NCBI GenBank assembly: GCA_023399275.1
Contig: JAEWQH010000086.1
Location: 1-24,216, forward strand
Source of the DNA: Bacillota bacterium
GTDB taxonomy: Bacteria > Bacillota > Clostridia > Christensenellales > CAG-138
Length of the DNA stretch: 24,216 bases
Direction of reading: 5' to 3'
The notes under the pieces: model-generated
Databases searched by the model: none
What the model saw: the letters and a program-made list of their open reading frames with translations, nothing else
What the model was told of the DNA's origin: nothing
In this document: one piece after another, positions 1-8,598 of the stretch
How positions within the stretch are numbered: the stretch's first letter is position 1
Layout: each line of letters begins with the position of its first letter
Made by a program: the position numbers and the translations under genes

Positions 1-369
1 TATACGCTGCGCGCGCGCCTGCTTCGGCAGGCCAGCGAGCGATCGCTGCTCGACGGTGAAAGCGGCCTGACGTTCCAGTATCCCCCATGCGACACGCCGG
101 CCGCGTTCTCCGGGCGCATCCTTACGCAACGCGGCAGACGGATGCTCTCGATTGAGCGCGCTTCATTTTCATCCGATTACCCGCTCGTTTACGCTGCGGC
201 TGGCACGGCGGAGGGAGGCGTTTTTTCGCCTGTTTCGACCGATTGCCGTCCGACGCTGCCGCTGCTGCTTCCGCTCGGGGATATCGTGCGCCCCGTTGCC
301 CAGATTACGGATGCGGTTGGGCATACTGCGTTCTTTTCCGTAGAGCCGCAGCCGGATTCATCCTGCTGA
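1..369 (+). CDS. C-terminal part of an unrecognised protein (5' end outside window)
   Basis: This plus-strand frame is open from the first base of the window to a TGA at 367-369, giving 122 codons with no start needed inside the window. The other two plus frames hit stops before base 75, so this is the only plus-strand frame that stays open. I do not recognise the family. The visible part has no membrane segment and no obvious metal or nucleotide motif; it contains a proline/leucine stretch (LPLLLPLGDIVRP) near the end and finishes with Ser-Ser-Cys. It is followed by 98 bases without a clear terminator and then by a membrane-protein gene on the same strand, so the two could be co-transcribed. 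The reading frame itself could be chance openness of GC-rich DNA, so confidence is modest. Confidence 0.45.
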   Translation, partial: YTLRARLLRQASERSLLDGESGLTFQYPPCDTPAAFSGRILTQRGRRMLSIERASFSSDYPLVYAAAGTAEGGVFSPVSTDCRPTLPLLLPLGDIVRPVAQITDAVGHTAFFSVEPQPDSSC

Positions 370-467
370 CCTGTATTTTTCAAATTTTGCCGTTTGCCGA
401 TCCTCGCTTCATCGTAAGTTCACGTTTTCCAATAATGAAATGATGGCAATCTTTCCCCCGATCTTGT

Positions 468-1589
468 ATGATGGATTCGATGAATGAAATGACGCAGCAG
501 CCTGCGCCGCAGAGCGCAGCCCCCGAAAGCGGGAAGAACAAAATGAACAGCAAACGGCTGCGCCTCGTCAGCACGATATTGATGCTGGTGCTGATCGCGG
601 TGACAATGGTCGTGATCCTGCGCGACACATCGCTCTACGAGATCTGGTCCGCCGTTGAGACCTCCGACCCGAGGTGGCTGCTCGCAGCGCTCGGCGCCGC
701 GTTCATCGCCTCGCTGATGTTCGGCGTTGCGCTGCACCTTGCACTGCGCGCGCTTTATCAAAAGCGCATTTCGTTGGTCCGAAACCTCGGCTTCGGCTAC
801 ATCGGGCAGTATTATACCGCCATCACGCCCGCGGGTATCGCCGGCCAGCCGATGCAGCTCTACTATATGCTCGCATATGGCGTGGAGGTGTCCTACGCGT
901 CGCTGGCGCTGCTGCTGGTCAATGCCGCGCATCAGCTCGTAGTGCTGCTGATCCCGACCGTGCTGTTTCCGTTTCGCGCTGGACTGATCCTGGAGAACCT
1001 CGGCGCGTTTTTGTGGCTGTTTTTGCTCGGATCGCTCATCAACATCGGACTGATCCTGTTTCTGCTCTTCGCTATGTTTTCCCGCAGCTTTGCCGGGCGC
1101 ATCGTGCACAAAGTGATCGCGCTTCTTGCCAAGCTCCGCATCGTAAAGAAACCGGAGCGGCTGGAGCGACGCGCGGCGGAGCAGATCGCGCTCTATCAAA
1201 AGGGCGCTGAGGTCTTCAAGCGGCACAGATGGCTGCTTTTCGCGGAACTCCTCTGCTATATGCTGCTGCTCGGTCTACAGTTTGTGATCCCTTATTTCAT
1301 CTATCGCGCATTTGGCCTCTCCGCCTATGGCATGGTCGATTTTGTCGCGCTGCAATCCGTACTGTACCTCGCGGTGTGCTTTCTGCCCATCCCCGGCTCC
1401 GCAGGCGCGAGCGAAAGCGGGTTTGTCAAGCTCTTTCGCGTGCTGTTTCAGAGCGCGCTGATCGTGCCCGCCATGCTGCTCTCGCGTGTGGCCAGTTTTT
1501 ACTTCATCCTGCTGCTCAGCGGTGCGATCTCGCTTGCCATGCAGCTGGTGCTCTCCTATCGGAAGAAACACCCCGCCGCGGACACATAA
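468..1589 (+). CDS. YbhN/UPF0104-type membrane protein (lysylphosphatidylglycerol synthase transmembrane-domain family)
   Basis: A polytopic inner-membrane protein with about eight hydrophobic segments. Two signatures of the LPG-synthase transmembrane/flippase-like family are visible: a YYTAITPAGIAGQPMQLYYM stretch in the first third and PGSAGASESGF near the end. The soluble MprF aminoacyltransferase domain is absent, so this is a stand-alone membrane unit. Family members are thought to move or sense lipids, but the substrate cannot be read from sequence. The longest form starts at 468 (373 aa), with other in-frame ATGs at 471, 480, 489 and 543. The 543 start gives 348 aa beginning MNSKRLRLV just before the first membrane helix and has GGGAAG six bases upstream, whereas 468 has no clear ribosome binding site; 543 may be the true start. 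The gene ends at a bidirectional terminator facing the dipeptidase. Confidence 0.85.
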   Translation: MMDSMNEMTQQPAPQSAAPESGKNKMNSKRLRLVSTILMLVLIAVTMVVILRDTSLYEIWSAVETSDPRWLLAALGAAFIASLMFGVALHLALRALYQKRISLVRNLGFGYIGQYYTAITPAGIAGQPMQLYYMLAYGVEVSYASLALLLVNAAHQLVVLLIPTVLFPFRAGLILENLGAFLWLFLLGSLINIGLILFLLFAMFSRSFAGRIVHKVIALLAKLRIVKKPERLERRAAEQIALYQKGAEVFKRHRWLLFAELLCYMLLLGLQFVIPYFIYRAFGLSAYGMVDFVALQSVLYLAVCFLPIPGSAGASESGFVKLFRVLFQSALIVPAMLLSRVASFYFILLLSGAISLAMQLVLSYRKKHPAADT

Positions 1590-1612
1590 GCGGCCCGCGG
1601 ATGGATCCGCAC

Positions 1613-1651
1613 AAAAAAAGACGGGCGGCGCGGTGGCGTGCCCGTCTTTTT
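1613..1651. terminator. Bidirectional intrinsic terminator
   Basis: A perfect stem AAAAAGACGGGC / GCCCGTCTTTTT encloses a 13-base loop. A T-run follows on the plus strand and an A-run precedes it, so it can end transcripts in both directions. It lies exactly between the convergent membrane-protein gene (stop at 1589) and the dipeptidase gene (stop at 1690 on the other strand). Confidence 0.9.
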
Positions 1652-1689
1652 GTATCTTCCGGTTGAGATGAATCGGTGTGGTCGCGCGG

Positions 1690-2613
1690 CTAAACAAACT
1701 GAACGATATAATCCCGCAGGTTCCGGTACGCGATCTGGTATACATCTGTTTCCGAGAATCCGCGCTTGAGCAACGCCTCAAACAGCGCGGGAAAATCGCG
1801 GCTTGTCTTGAAATCGCGCGGATACTTTTGCATGCCGTCCAGGTCGGAGCCGATGGCACAGCAGTCGATGCCGCCGATCTCCACCACGCGGCAGATATGC
1901 CGCACGATATCGTCGATGGTGGCGACGGGCTTTTCCGAAAGCTGCAGGTAGTAAAAGTTGACGCCGACCGTGCCGCCCTGCCGCGCGATCTCACGGATGA
2001 GCTCATCGCTCAGCGAGCGGGGGTTATCGTAGATGCTCCGCGCATTGGAGTGCGAAGCGAAGACAGGCCGCGTCGCGCGCGCGAGCACCTGCGCAATCGC
2101 GCGGTCACTCAGGTGCGACACGTCGATCGCCATACCGATTTGGCACATCTCGTCGATGATATCGCGCCCGATCGCGGTCAGTCCCCGGTTGCCGCGCGCA
2201 AGCGCCGCGCCCGCCAGCTCGTTGTTTTCATTCCACGTGAGCGTCATGGCGCGCACGCCGAGGCGATACAGCGTGCGCAGCACGGCCAGACTTCCATCCG
2301 CCGCCTCACCGCCCTCCACGCTCAGCACCGTGGCGATCTTACCGCTCTGTGGACGAAACTCCCGCGTAAGCGGCGTAAGCGCATCGTGCTCTCGAAGCAT
2401 GCGCTCGTATGCATCGATCATGGCGACGCATTGATGCAGCGGCGCAGAGCGCAGCGTGGTGTCGATCCAGCAGGCAAAAAACTGCAGCGCGACCCCGCCG
2501 GAAAGCATATCCTCCAGCCGTATGGTCTGCTCCCGCTTGGGCTGGAGCAGGTCGTAGCCGGACTGTACCGCGCCGTATAGAAAATCACAGTGCCCGTCCG
2601 CAACAGGAAACAT
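1690..2613 (-). CDS. Membrane-dipeptidase-type (M19) metallopeptidase
   Basis: A zinc dipeptidase of the renal-dipeptidase family M19, which cleaves dipeptides and, in some members, other small amide substrates. The expected metal ligands are all present: HCD near the N-terminus (H8 and D10), E100 in SVEGGE, H167 in DVSHLSD, H188 in SHSNAR, and a late acidic SDLDG (D257). There is no signal peptide or membrane segment, so it should be cytoplasmic. I chose the ATG at 2611-2613 (307 aa, starting MFPVADGHCD) because a perfect GGAGG lies six bases upstream (2620-2624). A longer open frame to 2694 has no support and begins inside a hairpin. It follows rny on the same strand, 104 bases downstream, separated by a strong stem-loop, so it may be expressed only partly with rny. 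Its physiological substrate is unknown. Confidence 0.93.
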   Translation of the reverse strand: MFPVADGHCDFLYGAVQSGYDLLQPKREQTIRLEDMLSGGVALQFFACWIDTTLRSAPLHQCVAMIDAYERMLREHDALTPLTREFRPQSGKIATVLSVEGGEAADGSLAVLRTLYRLGVRAMTLTWNENNELAGAALARGNRGLTAIGRDIIDEMCQIGMAIDVSHLSDRAIAQVLARATRPVFASHSNARSIYDNPRSLSDELIREIARQGGTVGVNFYYLQLSEKPVATIDDIVRHICRVVEIGGIDCCAIGSDLDGMQKYPRDFKTSRDFPALFEALLKRGFSETDVYQIAYRNLRDYIVQFV

Positions 2614-2666
2614 GGCTGTCCTCCGTGCGTTCGCCGAGGTTGCTTTCCCCGGCGGACGAGTCGTTC

Positions 2667-2708
2667 CCGCAACAATCGGGGCATGGCGAACCATGCCCCG
2701 ATCTGCGG
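2667..2708 (-). terminator. Long stable hairpin between rny and the dipeptidase gene (possible terminator or 3'-end stabiliser)
   Basis: A perfect 12-bp stem (ATCGGGGCATGG, 2675-2686, with CCATGCCCCGAT, 2691-2702) has a four-base loop. A further CCGCA/TGCGG helix extends it across a small internal loop, giving about 17 pairs. It begins 10 bases after the rny stop. On the minus strand no T-run follows, so it is not a classical intrinsic terminator; it could stabilise the rny 3' end or act as a weak terminator. Confidence 0.55.
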
Positions 2709-2717
2709 TTGTTTGGA

Positions 2718-4256
2718 TTACTTTGCGTAATCGACCGTGCGCGTTTCGCGAATGACGCTGACCTTGATCTGGCCAGGGTATTCGAGCTCCGCTTCGATCC
2801 GCTTTGCGATCTCCTTGGCCAGGATCACCGCGTCGCTGTCGCTCACGCGATCCGGCTTGACGATGATGCGGATTTCACGCCCGGCCTGAATCGCAAAGGA
2901 CGTGTCCACGCCGTCGAAGGCGTTGGCGATCTCTTCGAGCTTTTCGAGGCGCTTGATATAGCTCTCGAGTGTCTCACGCCGCGCGCCGGGGCGGGCTGCG
3001 GAGATCGCGTCTGCCGCCTGCACGAGGATAGCCTCCACCGTCTGCGGCTCCACGTCGCCGTGATGCGCCATGATGGCGTGAACAATGGCGTTGTTCTCAC
3101 GGAACTTCTTGGCCAAATCTGCGCCGATCTGCGCATGAGAGCCCTCGACCTCGTGGTCGATGGACTTGCCGAGGTCGTGCAGCAGTCCCGCACGTTTGGC
3201 AAGCGCTACGTTTGCACCGAGCTCTGCCGCCATAATGCCGGCAAGGTGCGCAACCTCGATGGAATGTTTGAGCACGTTTTGGCCGTAGCTGGTGCGGTAC
3301 TTCATGCGGCCGAGATAGCGCACGAGCTCATGATGCAGGCCGTTGACGCCGACTTCGAGCACGGCAGCCTCGCCGGCCTCTCGAATCGCGGTGTCGACCT
3401 CTTTGCGCGCTTTTTCGACCATCTCTTCGATGCGCGCCGGGTGAATGCGCCCGTCGAGAATGAGCTTTTCGAGCGCGATGCGCGCCACCTCGCGCCGAAC
3501 GGGATCGAACCCCGAGAGGATGACCGCTTCCGGCGTGTCGTCGATGATGAGGTCTACACCCGTCGCCGTTTCCAGCGCGCGGATGTTGCGTCCCTCGCGG
3601 CCGATGATGCGGCCCTTCATGTCGTCGTTTGGCAATGCCACGACGGAGACGGTCGCCTCCGCAACGTGATCCGCCGCACAGCGCTGAATCGCCAGGGTGA
3701 TGATGTTTCGTGCGCGCTTATCCGCCTCTTCCTTCGTCTTGGACTCGATATCGCGGATGAGCAGTGCCGCTTCGTGCCGGGTCTCCCGCTCCACATTGGC
3801 AAGCAGCATGTTGCGGGCGTCCTCCATGGTGAGGCTGGAGATCTTCTCCAGTTCTTGGATCTGCTGTTCGTAGAGCGTTTTGACGGATGCTTCCACGCCG
3901 TCGATCTCCGCCTCGCGGGTCGCGATTGCCGCCTCGCGTTTGTCGAGCGAATCCGCCTTCTTGTCGAGAATCTCCTCTCTTTGAAAAATGCGCCTTTCGT
4001 TTCTCTGAATCTCTCCGCGGCGCTCGCGGTTTTCTCTTTCCGCTTCGGAGCGAATTTTAAATACTTCTTCTTTCGCCTCTAAGATCTTCTCTTTCTTGAT
4101 CTCTTCGGCTTTGCGCTGGGCATCATCATAGAGCTTTTTTACGGCGTCCTCCGCCTTTGCCACCTTTGCTTCTGCAACATTGCGACGATAAGCGTATCCA
4201 ACGAGGAAACCGGAGAGCAGCGCCAGGATGCCGATGACTGTGTAGAGCCACCACAT
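2718..4256 (-). CDS. rny: Ribonuclease Y
   Basis: The membrane-anchored endoribonuclease that starts mRNA decay in most Firmicutes. The protein is 512 aa from the ATG at 4254-4256, beginning MWWLYTVIGI, close to the usual length of about 520. It has an N-terminal membrane helix (residues 4-22), then a long charged coiled coil (about 25-200), a KH RNA-binding domain with GRIIGREGRN at 215-224, and an HD hydrolase domain with the metal pair HD at 360-361 (LLHDLGKSIDHE). A frame extending to 4361 adds 35 residues with no family match; the chosen start places the membrane helix at the N-terminus as expected. GGAG lies 10 bases upstream. The gene has its own promoter (4411-4439) and a leader of about 150 bases, and is followed by the hairpin at 2667-2708. 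Confidence 0.97.
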   Translation of the reverse strand: MWWLYTVIGILALLSGFLVGYAYRRNVAEAKVAKAEDAVKKLYDDAQRKAEEIKKEKILEAKEEVFKIRSEAERENRERRGEIQRNERRIFQREEILDKKADSLDKREAAIATREAEIDGVEASVKTLYEQQIQELEKISSLTMEDARNMLLANVERETRHEAALLIRDIESKTKEEADKRARNIITLAIQRCAADHVAEATVSVVALPNDDMKGRIIGREGRNIRALETATGVDLIIDDTPEAVILSGFDPVRREVARIALEKLILDGRIHPARIEEMVEKARKEVDTAIREAGEAAVLEVGVNGLHHELVRYLGRMKYRTSYGQNVLKHSIEVAHLAGIMAAELGANVALAKRAGLLHDLGKSIDHEVEGSHAQIGADLAKKFRENNAIVHAIMAHHGDVEPQTVEAILVQAADAISAARPGARRETLESYIKRLEKLEEIANAFDGVDTSFAIQAGREIRIIVKPDRVSDSDAVILAKEIAKRIEAELEYPGQIKVSVIRETRTVDYAK

Positions 4257-4410
4257 ACGATGTTTTCTCCGATCTATAAAAAATGTAACCGCACATCTCC
4301 GCACGGTCACTTCATAATTTTCAACAAGTTGAGTGAATTGCACGTCGCACCAAAGTTGCAAACAAACAATCTATTATGAACACACCATAAGAGTGCAGGA
4401 TTACCTGAAA

Positions 4411-4439
4411 ATTATATCTCACCAATTGTTGTGCGTCAA
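4411..4439 (-). promoter_or_regulatory. Sigma-A-type promoter of rny
   Basis: On the minus strand the -35 is TTGACG (4434-4439) and the -10 is TATAAT (4411-4416), separated by exactly 17 bases. This is one mismatch from consensus. The predicted start is near 4404. It lies just downstream of the polC terminator, so rny is an independent unit. Confidence 0.85.
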
Positions 4440-4478
4440 GAAAAAATGCCAACATATTGGGGTTTTGAGCCGGTGATG

Positions 4479-4520
4479 AAAAAACGGCTCGCGTTTCTCA
4501 ACACAAACAGCCGATTTTTT
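4479..4520 (-). terminator. Intrinsic terminator after polC
   Basis: On the minus strand AAAAAATCGGCT pairs with AGCCG followed by six Ts, with a second short GTTT/AAAC helix inside the loop. It sits about 60 bases after the polC stop and closes the long rpsB-to-polC cluster. The A-run on the other side means it could also work on the plus strand. Confidence 0.8.
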
Positions 4521-4582
4521 GCGTATTTCAAATACAGTTTCGTTCGAAGGCCTTTTCGGCGGCAACATCAGCGCTTGTCACA

Positions 4583-7500
4583 TCAAAACAACGAAATCTG
4601 CGCTGTCTTCTCCATCCCCGCAAAGCAGCCGCATTTCTCCAGCGCGGCGACGACGCCGCTGTTTGCCTTCGTCGCGACGCGAAACTCCTCAACGGTGTGA
4701 AAGACCTTTCCTGCGCGGTTTTCAACGAGCGACACCGCGGCGTTCGTGCCCACGCCGGGGATTGCGTTGAACGGCGGACGAATCGCGCCGTCCTCGATCA
4801 GAAACTTCGTCGCATCGGACCGGTAGAGATCGACCGGCAGCAGCTCTATGCCGCGCAGGTTCATCTCATAGACGACCTCGAGAATCGTAACGATATCCTT
4901 CGTGCGCCCCTTTTCTGAGTCCGTCATCTTCGCGGCGGCGCGCTCAAGCTCCCGAATGGTCTCGAGCACACGATCCGCGCTGCCCGCGGCGAGCGAAACG
5001 TCAAACAGATCCGCGCGCACGGTGAAATAGACGCTGTAGAACTCCAGCGGGTGGTGCACCTTGTAGTAGGCCACGCGGAAGCTCATCATCGTATACGCCA
5101 CCGCATGCCCGCGCGGAAACATGTATTTGATCTTCTTGCAGGATTCGATGTACCACGCGGGGATCTCGTTGTCGAGCAGCTTTTGCTCCATCTCCGGCTT
5201 GAGTCCCCTGCCTTTTCGAACGGATTCCATGATCTTAAACGAGCTTGAGGCATCCACGCCATGGAGGATCAGGTAGTTCATGATGTCGTCACGCGTGCAG
5301 ATGACCTCGTTTAGGCTCGCGACCTTGTTGCTCACCAGCGGCTCCGCGTTTCCGAGCCAAACGTCCGTGCCGTGCGTCAGGCCGGAGATGCGCACCAGCT
5401 CCTCCATCGTAGTCGGCTGCGTCGCGTCGAGCACGCCGCGCACAAAGCCCGTGCCAAACTCCGGCGTGCCGAGCGTGCCGACCTTGCAGTCGATGGCCGA
5501 CAGATCGACTTTGAGCGAGTCGCTGCTGATATAGATACGCATCGTATCCGGATCATCCAGCGGAATGCTTACGGGGTCGATCCCCGTGAGATCCTGCAGC
5601 ATGCGCAGCGCAGTCGGGTCGTCGTGCCCGAGGATATCGAGCTTGACGAGGCGGTCGTCCATCGCATGAAAGTCAAAATGCGTCGTGATGGTGTTCTTGT
5701 GCGATTTGTCGGCCGGATACTGGATCGGCGTATAGTCGAGGATATCGTCCTCCTTCGGCACGATGACGATGCCGCCGGGGTGTTGCCCCGTGGTGACTTT
5801 GACATCCTGGCAGCCCAGCGCGATACGCTCGCGCTCCGCTTTCCGGAGCACTTTCCCGGTTTTTTCCTCGTATTGGCGCACGTAGTCAAACGCCGTGCGC
5901 TCAGCCACGCCGCTGATCGTGCCGGCACGAAACGCATGCCCGCGGCCGAACATCTCCTCTACGTATTTATGCGCGACCGGCTGATACTCGCCGGAGAAGT
6001 TCAGGTCGATATCCGGTGTTTTGTCCCCGTCAAACCCCAGAAACACCTCAAACGGGATGTCGAAGCCCATCTTTTGGCAGCGCGCGCCGCAGACGGGGCA
6101 GTCCCGATCGGGCATGTCGATGCCGCAGGCGTATTGCAGGCGGTCGATGTCGAAGTCGCTGTGCTTGCACGCCGGGCAGACATAGTGCGGCTGGAGCGGA
6201 TTTACCTCCGTGATGCCCGCCATGGTCGCCACGAACGAGGAGCCGACCGAGCCGCGCGAACCGACGAGATAGCCATCGGAATTGCTCTTAAACACCAGGC
6301 GCTGCGCCATGAGGTAGAGCGAAGCAAAGCCGTTGCCGATGATGGACTTGAGCTCGCGATCGAGCCGCGCCTGCACCACCTCCGGCAGCGGATCCCCGTA
6401 GATCTCGTGCGCTTTGCCGAGCGCCATGTCGCGCAGAATGTCGTTTGCGTTTTCGATGGTCGGCGCGTGCGTGCCGTCGGGAAACGGCTTGAGCATTTCG
6501 CAGAGATCCGCGATGCGGTTCGGTTCGTCGATCACCACGCGGCGCGCGGTCTCGTCGCCGAGGTAAGCGAATTCCTCGAGCATCTCATCCGTCGTTTTAT
6601 AGTACAGCGGAGCCTGGAAGGCCGCATCCTCAAAGCCGTTTTTTGTGAGGATCACTTCGCGGTAGATCGCATCCTCCGGGTTGAGGAAATGGACGTCGCC
6701 CGTCGCAACGGCAGGGATGCCGAGACGGTCTGCGAGCGCGACGATCTCGCGGTTGATCTCGAGAATGCGCTCCTGCGTCGCCTTCCCCTCGCGCACGAGA
6801 AATTCATTGTTGCAGCGCGGCTGAATCTCGAGATAATCGTAGGTTTTGGCCAGGTATTCGATCCGTTCCTCCCCCGCCTCGTTCAAAATCGCCTGATACA
6901 GCTCGCCCGCCTCGCAGGCCGAGCCGAGAATGAGCCCCTCGCGGTAGAGCGAGAGCAGGCTAAACGGTATGATCGGGATATAGTGGAAGTGATCCAGGTG
7001 CGCATAGCTGACGATACGGTAGAGATTCTTCATGCCCGCCTGCGTCTTTGCCAGCAGGATGATATGGTTCGTTGCGGCGCGTTTTTTACCGCGCTCCTGC
7101 TTGGTCTCTTCCGAACGTGCGGGCAGCTTCTCGAGCCCGAGCGCGCGAAGCCGGTCAAGCAGCTTCAGAAAGATCTCGCCGGTCGCGGCCGCGTCGTCGC
7201 TTGCGCGGTGATGCGACTCGAGCACCACGCCGAGCGCTTCGCAGAGCGTATCGAGCTTATGGTTGATCAGATCATGCATCAGATAGCGCGAGAGCATCAG
7301 CGTGTCTGCGTAGCGGTTGGCGAATATCAGATGGAACCGCGCCGCGTGAAAGCGCACAAAGCTCATGTCGAACTCCGCGTTGTGCGCAACGAGGCAGCAG
7401 CCCTCGCAAAAGGCATGAAACTGCGTGAGCACCTCTCTGGTGTTCGGCGCACCGTGCAGCATGTCCGTCGTGATGCCCGTAAGCTGCGTGATGTTCGACG

Positions 7501-8572
7501 GAATCAGCACCCCGTCGTTGACAAACGTCTGAAAGCGGTCTACAATCGCGCCGTCTTTGAGCTTGACAGCTCCGATCTCTATGATCTCGCACTGCTCGGG
7601 CTTAAGCCCCGTCGTTTCGAGGTCGAAGACGACAAACGTCTGATCCATATCGATCAGCTCCGACTCGCGCAGCAGGTAGCCCTCCACGCCGAAGATCGGC
7701 TTGACGCCGGTCTTCTTCGCGGCCTTTGCAGCTGCCGGAAACGCCTGCACCACGCCATGATCGGTGATCGCCAGCGCCTTGTGGCCAAAGCGCTTGGCCG
7801 TTTCAAACGCGGCGCCGACCTCCGTGATGCCATCCTGCGCGGACATGCGCGTGTGCAGGTGCAGCTCCACGCGTTTTTGCTCGCTGGCATCATGCCTGCC
7901 CTCGCCGGGGATGATGCAGACGCTGTTGGCATAGAACATCAGCTCGCCGGTGATCTGCGACTCGCGGCATACCCCCATCGCCAGCACGCGGTCCCGGCTT
8001 TTCTTTGCGCTCTCAAACTCCGCCATCAAGGCGTTTTTTTGCGCCTCGTCATCCAGCAGAAGCGAGCAGTAGATAGAGTCCGTTCCGTCCGTAATGGATA
8101 CGTCCAGCGGAAAGCTGACCGCGTCCCTGCGGCGCTTGTTCTTAAACGAGTTGCGCTCGTTGACCGAAACGACCGCGCCTTCGATGATGCACTTCTCCTT
8201 GCCGCTTCTGAGCGCGCGGATCGACGTGGACTTTCCGCTCGGCACAAACCCGCCATAGACGGAGCGCTTGCCCGAAGGCGTGGCGTTTGCCGGGGCTTCC
8301 TTCTGCCGCGCGGCAAACTCCATCGCCTCCTGCCGCGCCTCCTGCTGCCGAATATCCGCTTCGCCGTGCCACTCTACGCGCACGCGCGTGCCGCAGAGGC
8401 ACGCCTCCAGCGCGTCCGTCAAAGCTTGCGACAGCTCGATCGACGGCTCCTGCAGGCAACGAAAAAAGACCGTCAGCAGATTTTGCTCACGGCTGAGAAC
8501 CACGTTTTCGAGTTGAACGGATTCATCCGTTATGCCGACGCGCCTGAGCGTGGCAAACAGCTCCTCCTGCAA
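4583..8572 (-). CDS. polC: DNA polymerase III alpha subunit, Gram-positive PolC type
   Basis: The replicative polymerase of low-GC Gram-positive bacteria, with built-in 3'-5' exonuclease. Domain order in 1329 aa: a short N-terminal domain (1-100), an OB-fold region (about 125-222), a PHP domain interrupted by the exonuclease (first half near VELHLHTRMS at 235), a DEDD exonuclease with FDLETTG at 316-322, NAEFD at 398-402 and HHRASDD at 454-460, then the second PHP half and the polymerase core. The core has GSRGSVGSS at 771-779, a zinc site of four cysteines (799, 802, 825, 828), PDIDLNFSGEY with catalytic D854 and D856, and D979 in KLDILGHDD. It ends QISLF, a beta-clamp binding motif. The start must be TTG at 8572: no other start codon lies in frame before the ispG overlap, and GGAGG sits 11 bases upstream. 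It is about 100 residues shorter than the Bacillus protein, all at the N-terminus. It follows ispG by 26 bases. Confidence 0.98.
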   Translation of the reverse strand: MQEELFATLRRVGITDESVQLENVVLSREQNLLTVFFRCLQEPSIELSQALTDALEACLCGTRVRVEWHGEADIRQQEARQEAMEFAARQKEAPANATPSGKRSVYGGFVPSGKSTSIRALRSGKEKCIIEGAVVSVNERNSFKNKRRRDAVSFPLDVSITDGTDSIYCSLLLDDEAQKNALMAEFESAKKSRDRVLAMGVCRESQITGELMFYANSVCIIPGEGRHDASEQKRVELHLHTRMSAQDGITEVGAAFETAKRFGHKALAITDHGVVQAFPAAAKAAKKTGVKPIFGVEGYLLRESELIDMDQTFVVFDLETTGLKPEQCEIIEIGAVKLKDGAIVDRFQTFVNDGVLIPSNITQLTGITTDMLHGAPNTREVLTQFHAFCEGCCLVAHNAEFDMSFVRFHAARFHLIFANRYADTLMLSRYLMHDLINHKLDTLCEALGVVLESHHRASDDAAATGEIFLKLLDRLRALGLEKLPARSEETKQERGKKRAATNHIILLAKTQAGMKNLYRIVSYAHLDHFHYIPIIPFSLLSLYREGLILGSACEAGELYQAILNEAGEERIEYLAKTYDYLEIQPRCNNEFLVREGKATQERILEINREIVALADRLGIPAVATGDVHFLNPEDAIYREVILTKNGFEDAAFQAPLYYKTTDEMLEEFAYLGDETARRVVIDEPNRIADLCEMLKPFPDGTHAPTIENANDILRDMALGKAHEIYGDPLPEVVQARLDRELKSIIGNGFASLYLMAQRLVFKSNSDGYLVGSRGSVGSSFVATMAGITEVNPLQPHYVCPACKHSDFDIDRLQYACGIDMPDRDCPVCGARCQKMGFDIPFEVFLGFDGDKTPDIDLNFSGEYQPVAHKYVEEMFGRGHAFRAGTISGVAERTAFDYVRQYEEKTGKVLRKAERERIALGCQDVKVTTGQHPGGIVIVPKEDDILDYTPIQYPADKSHKNTITTHFDFHAMDDRLVKLDILGHDDPTALRMLQDLTGIDPVSIPLDDPDTMRIYISSDSLKVDLSAIDCKVGTLGTPEFGTGFVRGVLDATQPTTMEELVRISGLTHGTDVWLGNAEPLVSNKVASLNEVICTRDDIMNYLILHGVDASSSFKIMESVRKGRGLKPEMEQKLLDNEIPAWYIESCKKIKYMFPRGHAVAYTMMSFRVAYYKVHHPLEFYSVYFTVRADLFDVSLAAGSADRVLETIRELERAAAKMTDSEKGRTKDIVTILEVVYEMNLRGIELLPVDLYRSDATKFLIEDGAIRPPFNAIPGVGTNAAVSLVENRAGKVFHTVEEFRVATKANSGVVAALEKCGCFAGMEKTAQISLF

Positions 8573-8598
8573 CGCTTCCCAATCCTCCGGTCTGTAGA

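Larger units (their letters stand above)
4257..4582. other. Intergenic region between polC and rny
   Basis: These 326 bases hold no gene. In the direction of minus-strand transcription they contain a short polC 3' tail, an intrinsic terminator (4479-4520), a near-consensus promoter (4411-4439), and a leader of about 148 bases that is noticeably AT-richer than the neighbouring genes. I see no known riboswitch in the leader. Short open frames here lack ribosome binding sites. Confidence 0.8.

Noticed and set aside
370..467. Possible promoter (TTCATC, then AATAAT 17 bases on) before the YbhN-type gene
   Set aside because: Both hexamers are poor matches, and the stretch could equally be a simple spacer in a co-transcribed pair.
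420..1226. Minus-strand 268-codon frame opposite the YbhN-type gene
   Set aside because: Gln/Arg/His-rich antisense frame with no family resemblance; the plus-strand membrane protein has clear signatures.
2614..2694. Longer dipeptidase start at 2694
   Set aside because: That start lies in the loop side of a stable hairpin with no ribosome binding site, while GGAGG is perfectly placed for 2613.
2409..4082. A 557-codon plus-strand frame opposite rny, and an 897-codon one opposite glyA-aspS (19147-21840)
   Set aside because: Both are antisense shadows of well-recognised genes, lack recognisable domains, and have no ribosome binding site or promoter in sensible places.
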